DNA of 64,000 nt from Granulicella sp. S190 (GTDB taxonomy: Bacteria; Acidobacteriota; Terriglobia; Terriglobales; Acidobacteriaceae), in the NCBI RefSeq assembly GCF_009766095.1, contig NZ_LMUD01000047.1:191936-255935 (forward strand), written 5' to 3'. This document shows, piece after piece, positions 9,809-18,267 of the stretch; the stretch's first letter is position 1; the number at the start of each line of letters is the position of its first letter. The notes under the pieces are model-generated. The model saw only the letters and a program-made list of their open reading frames with translations. It was not told where the DNA came from and ran no database searches. A program made the translations under genes and the position numbers.

Positions 9809-10900
9809 TCAGGAGGCTGCAAAGCTCGACTCAGCGCCCTTCGGCCTCGAGTAACTGAAGCGCGACTTCAATCGAAGCCAGTGCCGCTCATAAAGTTGAT
9901 AGCTCAGCACCGACACGATACAGGTCAATACCAGCACCTCCGCGACGTACAGCATCCCGCCCCATGCCTTCGAGTGCACCAGGCGTTGCGAAGGCAGGAG
10001 CAGCCTGGCGGCAAGAGGAAAGAACAGCACATGGTACACATACATCCCGTAGCTGTACTTCCCGAAGAAGCGCAGGCCTCGAGTCCCCCCCAGCCAATGA
10101 AAGACAGTGCCTCTCTGAACTGTTCGAAGCAGCACGCAGGTGAAGAAGACCGCCAGCAGGGGATACACAAACAGCGTCATTCCCACATCGTGGTATCCAA
10201 AGCCCACATAGTGGACCGCCAGCCCTGCCATGCCGACAAGCGACAGCGCAAAGGGCAGCCGTGTCCAGCGGATCAGCGTCGACAGCTCGGTCCTGCGTAG
10301 AAGCACTGCCGCGATCGCCCCGCACAATAGTCCGTCGCTATGCGTAGGCAACTCCCCGTAGCTCCACTCCTGCGCATGGTTCGGCACCAGCCACAGCAGC
10401 AGGCACCGCAACGCAAACCCGCCCGCTATGGCCCCGGCGCACACACGAATCAGCCTGCTTCCATCGCGTGCTCGAAGCACCACGAGCGGCCAGATCAGGT
10501 AAAACTGCTCTTCGACCGCCAGCGACCAGAAGTGCGTCAGGCTCACAGCCGGCGGCAGATCATTGAGCGTGAAGTCAACGTGCCCGGCGACGTTGCCCAG
10601 GTAAAAAAACTGCGCCAGATGTCCTGGCCTCCACTGCAGATGGAACACCGGAGTCAGAGCCACAAGCAGAAATAACACCCCGTAAAACAAAGGGAAGATG
10701 CGCAGCGCCCGCCGTGCATAGAAGTTGCGAAAGTACTTCGGATCTTCGCGCGTATCGAGCAGAATGCCCGTGATCAAAAAGCCGGAAAGCACAAAAAACA
10801 GATCGACGCCGGACCACAAGCCCGTAGTCACGTACATCGCCTGCTCCACCCATCGCGCCCCAGTATGCGCGCTCGCGCCGTAGTGAAAGCAGAACACCAT
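9809..10900 (-). CDS. Membrane acyltransferase, acyltransferase-3 / OafA family
   Basis: A polytopic inner-membrane protein (about ten helices) that would transfer acetyl or other acyl groups to a surface or secreted sugar. Family features are GVDLFFVLSGFLITGIL, FYARRALRIFPLFY and LWSLAVEEQFYLIWPL-like residues (HFWSLAVEEQFYLIWPLVV). The 363-residue form starts at the ATG at 10900, but the same frame continues upstream and encodes HIESLDGLRGFAFL, the hallmark N-terminus of this family (SLDGLRG at 10913-10933). No ATG, GTG or TTG exists there before a stop at 11012-11014; a CTG is present at 10973-10975. So the real start is either CTG or has been lost. Confidence 0.88.
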   Translation of the reverse strand: MVFCFHYGASAHTGARWVEQAMYVTTGLWSGVDLFFVLSGFLITGILLDTREDPKYFRNFYARRALRIFPLFYGVLFLLVALTPVFHLQWRPGHLAQFFYLGNVAGHVDFTLNDLPPAVSLTHFWSLAVEEQFYLIWPLVVLRARDGSRLIRVCAGAIAGGFALRCLLLWLVPNHAQEWSYGELPTHSDGLLCGAIAAVLLRRTELSTLIRWTRLPFALSLVGMAGLAVHYVGFGYHDVGMTLFVYPLLAVFFTCVLLRTVQRGTVFHWLGGTRGLRFFGKYSYGMYVYHVLFFPLAARLLLPSQRLVHSKAWGGMLYVAEVLVLTCIVSVLSYQLYERHWLRLKSRFSYSRPKGAESSFAAS

Positions 10901-11083
10901 CAGGAAAGCGAAGCCCCGCAGGCCATCCAGGCTCTCGATATGGTGTCGTGAGGGTTGCGCTTTAGAAGAAGTCAGAGGTCGTGTCCAGTTTAGTCGGCTT
11001 ACTGATTCAAACTATATCCGACCCGCAACAAGACTCATCACTTCGAGCACGTGATTGGGTAGGTCATCTGAAAGTCAACTCAG

Positions 11084-11512
11084 TCAGGGAATCAAACGCC
11101 CATGCAGGGCAAACTTCCACACCACCCAGCCCAGTGCTCCCAGCATCGTCACCATGCTGCCGACGCCCATCCAGCGCAGATTGCTCTTCGATTCGCTACC
11201 GCTCCGGTTACGTCGTACATTTTCGGCAAACTCGGTCCAGTCGGTCTCTTCGACGACCGTACCGCTCTCTCGCAGGCTCGCCTCGAACCGCTCAACCCAC
11301 GGCGACTCTTCCAGGCCAACTGCAGTGAGGTAGCTGCGAAAGATACCCTTCCGGAAGACGCCTCCGGGCAGAGCGTCATACTCGCCAGCCTCCAGCGCCA
11401 GCACGTGCCGCGACGAGACCTTGGTCTCCGCGCAGATCCTCTCGATCGAGACCTGCCGCCTCTCGCGCTCCCTCCGCAACTCGTCGCAGAACTGTTTCAT
11501 TCGCTCCGTCAA
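11084..11512 (-). CDS. RodZ-like helix-turn-helix protein with C-terminal membrane anchor
   Basis: A 142-residue protein. Residues 5-75 form a Cro/RodZ-type helix-turn-helix (LRRERERRQVSIERICAETK, then VSSRHVLALEAGEYDALPGG and FRKGIFRSYLTAVGL), as in the HTH_25 domain of cytoskeletal protein RodZ. One hydrophobic segment (VGSMVTMLGALGWVVWKFAL) lies near the C-terminus, with almost nothing after it. RodZ links MreB to the cell wall; this short version lacks the periplasmic domain, so a role in shape or in membrane-bound regulation is only inferred. It faces away from the acyltransferase gene at 11697. Confidence 0.78.
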   Translation of the reverse strand: MTERMKQFCDELRRERERRQVSIERICAETKVSSRHVLALEAGEYDALPGGVFRKGIFRSYLTAVGLEESPWVERFEASLRESGTVVEETDWTEFAENVRRNRSGSESKSNLRWMGVGSMVTMLGALGWVVWKFALHGRLIP

Positions 11513-11696
11513 CCCTTTACGCTCCCGCAGGACGGGACACCGCCCCGCAGTACGCTAATTCATCGAAGAATAGACCGGGGCATTTGTCAAAGTCAAAGCC
11601 ACTTTCGGGTGATATCACCCCACTACCGGGTTGGAAGCAGGCTAGTTAGCCTCTAAGGCCTTCCCCCACGGCTATAATCCACCCGAGGAGCCGATT

Positions 11697-12866
11697 ATGT
11701 CCGCAGAGGCCGCCCCCACCGGCACAGCTTCGATCCACCGCATTCCAAGTCTTGACGGCCTCCGCGCTCTCTCGATCTTTCTCGTAGTCGCTCTCCACAG
11801 CCTCCAGCGCCTGGAGACAACCCGCCACGTCCCCTATCTTTGGGCGGGGATCTTTGACGGCGGCACCGGCGTCACTATCTTCTTTGTCATCAGCGGATAC
11901 CTCATCACCAGCCTCTTGCTCCGCGAGCACGAAAAGACCGGATCCATCAGCTTCCGAGGCTTCTACTTTCGCAGGGCGATGCGCATCTTGCCACCCCTCT
12001 ACTTCTATGTCGGAGTACTTTTGCTCTTGGGCTGGGCTGGGCGGCTACCCATCTACAAACTCGACATCTACAGTGCGCTGTTCTTCTTTCATGACTACGC
12101 TTTGAGCATGATGTGGAGCCTGGAACACTTCTGGTCCCTCAGCATCGAAGAGCAGTTCTATTTCCTCTGGCCCCTGATTCTCTTCTACTGCCTCCGTCGG
12201 CCCGGCGCCGAAGGCCGTCTCAAGGCCACAAAGGTCGCCATTGCGATTATCCTCGTGTCGCCTGTGGTTCGAGTCCTCTGCTTCACCATCTGGCGGAACA
12301 CCGTCCTCAAAAACGGCTACAGCTTTCACATGCGTGAAGATTCGCTCATGTTCGGTTGCCTGTTTGCCCTGGTTCAGGGCACCCCCCTCTTTGAGCGTAT
12401 CTACGCCTACGTCACCCGGATCTGGTGGATCCCACCCGCCGTCATCCTCCTGTCCGATCTCATAGGCTCGCGGTTTCAAAACTATTGGAACTTTCCCCTT
12501 GGTTTTACCGTCTGCGGCGCGGCAATCGCCTTCTTCCTCTTGTGGTGCGTACGCAACCCAACCTCAGCCTTGGGGAGATTTCTCAACTCCCGCATCATCG
12601 TCCATATAGGTGTGCTCTCCTACAGTATCTATATCTGGCAAACATTCTTCCTGCACCATCTCAACAAGCTCGTCTTTCCGCCTTCCCTGAGCCTTGTCTA
12701 CACCTTTCCTTTCAGTTGGCTGGCGATTCTGGTGGCCGCGGAGATCTCCTACCACTTCGTCGAGCAGCCTTCCTTACGCCTTCGCAGCCGCCTGATTCAG
12801 AGCCTCGGCCTTTACCGGCAAAACCGCCGTATACGACAAGCTACCCTGTCAAACTCCAAGGTCTAG
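11697..12866 (+). CDS. Membrane acyltransferase, acyltransferase-3 / OafA family
   Basis: A 389-residue polytopic protein. The N-terminus has the family hallmark IHRIPSLDGLRALSIFLVVA, followed by GGTGVTIFFVISGYLITSLL, FRGFYFRRAMRILPPLYFYV and EHFWSLSIEEQFYFLWPLIL. It would acylate an extracytoplasmic sugar. A GAGGAG site precedes the ATG by seven bases. It leads a plus-strand run of glycan-related membrane genes; the Wzy-like gene follows after 205 bases. Confidence 0.93.
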   Translation: MSAEAAPTGTASIHRIPSLDGLRALSIFLVVALHSLQRLETTRHVPYLWAGIFDGGTGVTIFFVISGYLITSLLLREHEKTGSISFRGFYFRRAMRILPPLYFYVGVLLLLGWAGRLPIYKLDIYSALFFFHDYALSMMWSLEHFWSLSIEEQFYFLWPLILFYCLRRPGAEGRLKATKVAIAIILVSPVVRVLCFTIWRNTVLKNGYSFHMREDSLMFGCLFALVQGTPLFERIYAYVTRIWWIPPAVILLSDLIGSRFQNYWNFPLGFTVCGAAIAFFLLWCVRNPTSALGRFLNSRIIVHIGVLSYSIYIWQTFFLHHLNKLVFPPSLSLVYTFPFSWLAILVAAEISYHFVEQPSLRLRSRLIQSLGLYRQNRRIRQATLSNSKV

Positions 12867-13071
12867 CGGGGGAAACGGGCATCTTCACTCCGTTATAGTT
12901 GTAGAAAGAACCGCACCTTAGTAGCTGCAACTCAAGAACCGGTCGCTCCTCGCAGAGGTCTTCCAAATCACAGCCAAACTAGACGATCGCGACAAAACGG
13001 TAGCTCAGTTAATACGACTAATACGACCTGAATCAATGCTTGAGCAGCTCCATTCGGACCAAAGAAGATAA

Positions 13072-14580
13072 ATGCGCCTTCCTTTTCCAGAGCGAATCCC
13101 GTTCGTCCCCGTCTTCTACTTCGCGGGAATCCTCTGCATCATCCAGATGATGCAGAAGACGAGCGCCATCTTCTCGCTCTGCTGTTTCTTTTACATCATC
13201 GTTGCCACTATCGCTTTTAACGTCGCCGGAGGGTTCACCCGAACCTCTGGTGCCTTCATCTTCTTCAACTCCACCCTTAGCCTCATCCTCGCTCTCTGCG
13301 TCAAAGCCTATCTCGGGGAACCCGCAGACTCAAATCTTTCGTCTCCCATATTGACCATCACCGTCTACCTCGCCGGCATGTGCATGATGCTCTTTGCCGC
13401 TTATTTCAGTAGAAGGGTCGCTCCCCGCAAAGCTCTTCTGGCAGACATGGTCACCCCAACCAACATGCAGACCGCAACGGTCGGAAGTCTGGTCATGGGG
13501 ATTCTGTTCGGATTCGCAGGGTATGTCCTTCCTAGCGGTCCCGGTTCTGTCGTAAGCGCTCTTAATCAGCTCAATCGTTTTTTGCTGCTGGCCATCATTC
13601 TGGGAGTCATCAACTCGGTCAGGCGCAGCGGGGGAAGGCGTAGCACCAACCTGCCAGTCCTGCTGTCCGCCTGTTACATGTTTTACGTTGGGGTCGTGAG
13701 CTATTCCAAAGAGGGAATGTTCGCTCCGTTCGCCTGTTGGTTCCTTGCCGCGGCCTCTGTACGCTTTAGAGTCAGTCGTCCTCAGCTACTCGGTCTCACC
13801 CTGGCGATTTTATTCATGTTCCGGTATCTCGTCCCTTACTCGCAGTACGGAAGAACTTTCAAAGATGTCAGCGGGGAAGTCAATCTTTCCACCAACCTCT
13901 CGCTCCTTTCGAACCTGGGGTATGTCCGCGAGCAGTATCTGGAGACCTCGCGAGACGCCTACGAAGATCGCATCCTCGGCTATTACAACACCCCTCAGGG
14001 GCTCTTCGACCGGCTTCAGATGGTCTCGATCGATGATGCAATCATCAATCACACAGAGCTTTTCGGGACCTTCGGACTCTATCCGATGGTTGCCTCTATC
14101 GAGAATCTTGTCCCCCACTTCATCTGGAAAGACAAGCCCGCGTTCTACTCAGGAAATGTCTACGCCCATGAGGTAGGGGTGCTCGGCGCGGACGACGACT
14201 CAACCGGCGTCTCTTTCTCTTCCACGGCGACGTCCTACCATCTATGGGGATGGAAGGGAATCTTCTTCCTCGCCCCGGCCCTTTGGTTCTTCCTCTTTTA
14301 CATCTTCGATTCGCTCTGCGGGGACATTCGGAAAGCTCCCTGGGGACTTCTGGTCCTCGTCCTCTACACCCATGCCGCGCCGGAGGCAGATGCCGGCACC
14401 ATTGTGTACATGTGCTACTTCACCGCGATCATCATCATCTTCGCTGCCGTCTTTGGTGCCTATGTTATGCCCGTCATCGGAACCTTCCTCATCGGTCCGG
14501 AAGGCATCGCTATTCGCAAAGGCGGTCCGGTTCGCTCCATTCGCGCCCGGCTCATCCCCTCCCCTTCGCCTAAAACCTGA
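13072..14580 (+). CDS. Wzy-like oligosaccharide repeat-unit polymerase
   Basis: A 502-residue membrane protein with about eleven to twelve hydrophobic segments and a large soluble loop near residues 250-340 (YSQYGRTFKDVSGE, YYNTPQGLFDRLQMVSIDDA, HFIWKDKP). Topology and loop resemble O-antigen or exopolysaccharide polymerases, which join lipid-linked repeat units in the periplasm. Sequence conservation in this group is low, so the role is inferred mainly from topology and the neighbouring acyltransferases and glycosyltransferases. The ATG at 13072 has no strong ribosome site; a short TAATACGAC tandem repeat lies about 50 bases upstream. Confidence 0.7.
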   Translation: MRLPFPERIPFVPVFYFAGILCIIQMMQKTSAIFSLCCFFYIIVATIAFNVAGGFTRTSGAFIFFNSTLSLILALCVKAYLGEPADSNLSSPILTITVYLAGMCMMLFAAYFSRRVAPRKALLADMVTPTNMQTATVGSLVMGILFGFAGYVLPSGPGSVVSALNQLNRFLLLAIILGVINSVRRSGGRRSTNLPVLLSACYMFYVGVVSYSKEGMFAPFACWFLAAASVRFRVSRPQLLGLTLAILFMFRYLVPYSQYGRTFKDVSGEVNLSTNLSLLSNLGYVREQYLETSRDAYEDRILGYYNTPQGLFDRLQMVSIDDAIINHTELFGTFGLYPMVASIENLVPHFIWKDKPAFYSGNVYAHEVGVLGADDDSTGVSFSSTATSYHLWGWKGIFFLAPALWFFLFYIFDSLCGDIRKAPWGLLVLVLYTHAAPEADAGTIVYMCYFTAIIIIFAAVFGAYVMPVIGTFLIGPEGIAIRKGGPVRSIRARLIPSPSPKT

Positions 14581-14702
14581 TCGGTCCACAGCCGCCGCAA
14601 TCGCATTCCGTCGGCACATCCGTTGCAGCAAATAGGCTGAAAGTCCATTCTTTGCCCTTCGCCCGCAGAACCGCGCCTGCATTCCCATACACTAGTAACT
14701 GT

Positions 14703-15794
14703 ATGAACAAATTAGTCGTCGGCAATCTGGTCCATCGTCCTCTGCGCTCGCTCATCAGCTGTCTCGCCATCGCCATCGAGGTCATCATGATCCTCTCCAT
14801 CACCGCCATCCTGATGGGCAAGCTCGACGGCTTCAAGACCCGGCAGAACGGCATCGGCATGGACATGTTCGTGCGGCCCAACACCGCCAGCAACCTCATC
14901 GGCATGAGTCCCGCCGGAGCCTCCATCAAGGTCGCGGACGTCCTGGCCAAGGTCCCTCACGTCATCGTCTCCGCCCCGGTCAATGTTCAGATCAACAGCT
15001 CCCTCGACACCATCTACGGCATCGACTTCAAGAGCTTCAACGCCCTTCTGCCCTTTGTCTTCCTCTCGGGCACCCCCTTCCAGGGGCCCGACGATGTCAT
15101 CCTCGACGACTATGCCGCGGCAGGCAAAAAAGTCGGCGACCCCATCAGCATTCTCAATCACCCCTTTCGCATCTGCGGCATCGTCGAGCATGGCAAAGGC
15201 GGCCGCAAGTTCGTTCCTATCGAAACCATGGGCGCTCTAACCGGCACCGAAGGCAAGGCCACCATGTTTTACCTTCGGACCGAAGACACGCCAAAGTATC
15301 AGGACGAAGTCCGCAAAGCCATCCTCGCCACTCCGGGCATGAGCACCTACAGCGTCGCCACCGCCGAAGAGTATCTCTCCTCCATCTCGCCTGACCGTCT
15401 CCCCGGCTTCAACATCGGCCTTCGCGTCGTCATCGGCATCGCCGTCGTCATCGGCTTCCTCGTCATCTTCCAGTCCATGTACACCGCCGTCATGGAGCGT
15501 ACCCGCGAGATCGGCATCCTCAAGTCCATGGGAGCCTCACGCTCCTACATCGTCGGTATCGTCCTGCGAGAGACCGGCGTTCTCGCCAGTGTTGGCATCG
15601 CCCTCGGCATCGCAGCCAGCTTTGCCCTCAGCATCGCCCTTCAGGCCCGCTTCCCCACACTCGACTTCGTCATCAACCTCCCCTATGTCTGGAAGGCCAT
15701 CGTCATCGCCTTCATCGGAGCATTGCTGGGCGCACTCTACCCAGCCCTCAAAGCCGCCAGCAAAGACCCCATCGACGCCCTCTCCTACGAGTAA
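14703..15794 (+). CDS. ABC transporter permease, MacB/FtsX type
   Basis: A 363-residue membrane protein with one N-terminal helix, an extracytoplasmic domain of about 220 residues and three C-terminal helices. The FtsX signature is clear in SMYTAVMERTREIGILKSMG and the end (ALYPALKAASKDPIDALSYE). Such permeases work with a LolD/MacB-type ATPase in export, lipoprotein release or mechanotransmission. No ATPase gene is adjacent; a lone LolD-type ATPase is found at 40479. The ATG at 14703 is preferred over upstream codons because the first helix then starts properly. Confidence 0.88.
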   Translation: MNKLVVGNLVHRPLRSLISCLAIAIEVIMILSITAILMGKLDGFKTRQNGIGMDMFVRPNTASNLIGMSPAGASIKVADVLAKVPHVIVSAPVNVQINSSLDTIYGIDFKSFNALLPFVFLSGTPFQGPDDVILDDYAAAGKKVGDPISILNHPFRICGIVEHGKGGRKFVPIETMGALTGTEGKATMFYLRTEDTPKYQDEVRKAILATPGMSTYSVATAEEYLSSISPDRLPGFNIGLRVVIGIAVVIGFLVIFQSMYTAVMERTREIGILKSMGASRSYIVGIVLRETGVLASVGIALGIAASFALSIALQARFPTLDFVINLPYVWKAIVIAFIGALLGALYPALKAASKDPIDALSYE

Positions 15795-15842
15795 GCCGCA
15801 GAGTCTCCTAAGCAGTTAATTCCTCGAAGTTGAGAAAAGCCC

Positions 15843-17138
15843 TTGACCGGTAATCAAGCTCTCATCGCGCGTACGGCCCTTAGCGTTCTCATCGGCGGCA
15901 TCAGCATAAGCGTCTGTTCGCTCTCAAGCCTTCGCCGGATGACTCGAAGATCCTTCGACCGAATGGTGAACTTTGCCTTCATCGCCAGCCGCCTCGCAGC
16001 CTACGTCGGCATCTTTTTCATCCTGCACATTCCGCCCAGGGGAGACATTCCGGCCTTCTACTGGGACGAAGCTAAAGCTGTAATCGCCCATAAACTCCCC
16101 TACAGGGACTTTCCATCCAGCTACGCGCCTCTTCATCCTTACCTCGATGCGCTTGCCATCAAACTGTGGTTCTCGCCCCTTGCCATCATCCTTCTTGCAA
16201 TCTGCGCAGAGGCTCTCGTCCTGCGTCTCTGGCTGTATATCGGCAGAGACTTCCTCACCGAGCAGGAGACCCGTTCGAGCGCTCTCCTCTACCTCACCAG
16301 CATCATCAGCCTGCAGTTCGTGACCATCGACGGTCAGGACAATGTCATCATCGCCCTCCTGCTGATTCTGGCGCTACTCCTCCTCCGCCGCTCTCAAATC
16401 GTAGCTTCGGGTGCAGCAGTAGGCCTCGGCGTCGCAGCGGTCAAGTTTCTTCCGCTTCTTTACTTCCCGGCGTTCTTCGTCGTCGTCCCACGCCGTTGGC
16501 GCTGGCTGCTCGGCGCATCGTTGGTTCTTGTTGCAATCTTCGGAGCCGCCGTCGCTGCTCACCTGCCCATCCTTCAGCCTCTGCTGTTTGAGCGCACCAT
16601 GAGATCCGCAGGCAACCTCCCCTACCTCTTCGAAGGCATCACCGGGATCGCCGTGCCCTCCGGCGTATGGGACACCCTCGTCCTTGTCATCGCCATCGCC
16701 ATCATCCTTCTGGTTGCCAGCAAAGCCAGGGGCGCCAATGCAGTCTTCCGGTCGCGTCTTCTCATCTTTGGTTCAGCGGCGCTCACCCTCGCCCTGCTCT
16801 TATTCTCGAAAAAGTCCTGGCCACCTTACCTGATGCTTACCTTCTTCCCAATCTGTCTTCTGGTAAGAAGCTGGAGCAGGGTAAGAACTCTATTGTTCGC
16901 AATCTTCGGAGTCTCTGCTGTCGTCTGTCTCAGCTATTGGGCCACCGTTCTCGGACAGTTTGAAGCCGTGACCTTCCACCTCGAGCTTCTCGCCCTCAAA
17001 CCCCACTCTTTAATCCTTCTCATCACCCAACTGGTTCTCGATACAGGGTATTGCTGGCTCCTCTATTTGGCTCTACGCGAAATCTGCCGGGATCAGAGCG
17101 CCTTTAGCTTAGAGACGGCTTTACCAGAAAGCGTGTAA
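15843..17138 (+). CDS. GT-C type integral membrane glycosyltransferase
   Basis: A polytopic membrane protein of up to 431 residues. After the first helix it carries a short acidic loop, GDIPAFYWDEAKAVI, followed by LPYRDFPSSYAPLHPYLDAL; acidic residues in this first loop are typical of GT-C enzymes that use lipid-linked sugars (GT39, GT87 and relatives). About ten helices follow. The frame opens with TTG at 15843; the ATG at 15939 (MTRRSFDRMVNFAFI) or 15963 may be the true start. Its end overlaps the convergent membrane gene by 35 bases. Confidence 0.68.
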   Translation: MTGNQALIARTALSVLIGGISISVCSLSSLRRMTRRSFDRMVNFAFIASRLAAYVGIFFILHIPPRGDIPAFYWDEAKAVIAHKLPYRDFPSSYAPLHPYLDALAIKLWFSPLAIILLAICAEALVLRLWLYIGRDFLTEQETRSSALLYLTSIISLQFVTIDGQDNVIIALLLILALLLLRRSQIVASGAAVGLGVAAVKFLPLLYFPAFFVVVPRRWRWLLGASLVLVAIFGAAVAAHLPILQPLLFERTMRSAGNLPYLFEGITGIAVPSGVWDTLVLVIAIAIILLVASKARGANAVFRSRLLIFGSAALTLALLLFSKKSWPPYLMLTFFPICLLVRSWSRVRTLLFAIFGVSAVVCLSYWATVLGQFEAVTFHLELLALKPHSLILLITQLVLDTGYCWLLYLALREICRDQSAFSLETALPESV

Positions 17139-18099
17139 TCATCACCTCGGCAGTCAGCGGCGCCAGTGTCAGCGCGAACGGCAGGAAGATCCTCACCTCT
17201 TGGATTCTTCCCACCACCACCCACATCCCCAGAAAGATCACTGCCCCGGTCAGCATTCCGGCTCCCGCAGCCTCAGCCTCGTGCCTTCGCCTTACCACCA
17301 TCGCGAAGGTCCATCCCACCGGTGCCATAAAGAGCAGGAAGGGAATCCAGCCAGACGGTTCCCGAAGATTCAGAAACAACTGAAACACAGGCGTATCTCC
17401 ATAGCTTGCCGCCGGGAACACCCTCCGCATCAGCCAGAACTGAATCCCTACCACCATCGCGACCGCAACCAGGCTCGTCCCCATCTGCAACCCTCGAGGC
17501 AGAACAAACCTGCGTCCCAAAGGCGTCAGGCACACCACTAGGATCCCGGCATGCAGCGCAAACGCAACATCGGAGCGCACAAACGCCTGCGCGACTGCCA
17601 GCAGCAACAAACCGCACACCGCCGTCCCTGCCCCCCCGCGCAAAGGCACAGCCAGCAGCAGCAGCGCCAGCGACAAAATCGCCGCCGTCGGCAGCGTCTC
17701 CGGCCTCTGATACCAGATCAGCCACGCCACGTAAAACTGCACCAGCACCGTAAATGCCGCAGCCCCGAACCACTGCCCTGCAAGCCCGGCCTCCCGATAA
17801 GCCGTCGACCGCCGCAGCACCAGGAAAAGCGTGAACACCGCAACCAATCCTGCAACCACATCAATCATTGCCAGCGTATGCCGCAGTGCCAGGTGCAAAT
17901 GTTGAGCCAGAAAGTAGGCCGTATCGATCACGCCGATCCGATACTGGTTTGGCGCACCGGCTGTACCAGCCACCACGTCCATCCACGTTCCCGGAGCCTT
18001 ATAAAACGTCTGGCTATAACTCCAGTAGTCCAGATAACCCGCCGACAGCACAATCAAACTCAGCAAGATGCTGACGACCCTCTTTGGACCCTGCATCAT
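17104..18099 (-). CDS. Polytopic membrane protein, function unknown
   Basis: A protein of about 331 residues from ATG at 18099 (MMQGPKRVVSILLSL), with an alternative start at 18153 giving 349. There are eight to nine hydrophobic segments. The first loop (YSQTFYKAPGTWMDVVAGTAGAPNQYRIG) precedes a helix, as in several GT-C-like or polysaccharide-associated membrane proteins, but I do not recognise the family. It is convergent with the glycosyltransferase at 15843 and divergent from the GT39-like gene at 18268, inside the same glycan region. Confidence 0.65.
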   Translation of the reverse strand: MMQGPKRVVSILLSLIVLSAGYLDYWSYSQTFYKAPGTWMDVVAGTAGAPNQYRIGVIDTAYFLAQHLHLALRHTLAMIDVVAGLVAVFTLFLVLRRSTAYREAGLAGQWFGAAAFTVLVQFYVAWLIWYQRPETLPTAAILSLALLLLAVPLRGGAGTAVCGLLLLAVAQAFVRSDVAFALHAGILVVCLTPLGRRFVLPRGLQMGTSLVAVAMVVGIQFWLMRRVFPAASYGDTPVFQLFLNLREPSGWIPFLLFMAPVGWTFAMVVRRRHEAEAAGAGMLTGAVIFLGMWVVVGRIQEVRIFLPFALTLAPLTAEVMITRFLVKPSLS

Positions 18100-18267
18100 C
18101 CGTTTTTTCTCGCTTCCCCACTGGCTTTTCAGAGGGAAGAATACCACCTGCACCCGCCCTGCCCGTGGCCCATAAGGAACCCCTTGCCCCGTCCCCGCAT
18201 CCTGCAGAGGCTAAATCTGTAATACCCTGAACTCTTACGGCACATCTGCGTTTAACCCTCTATTGAC

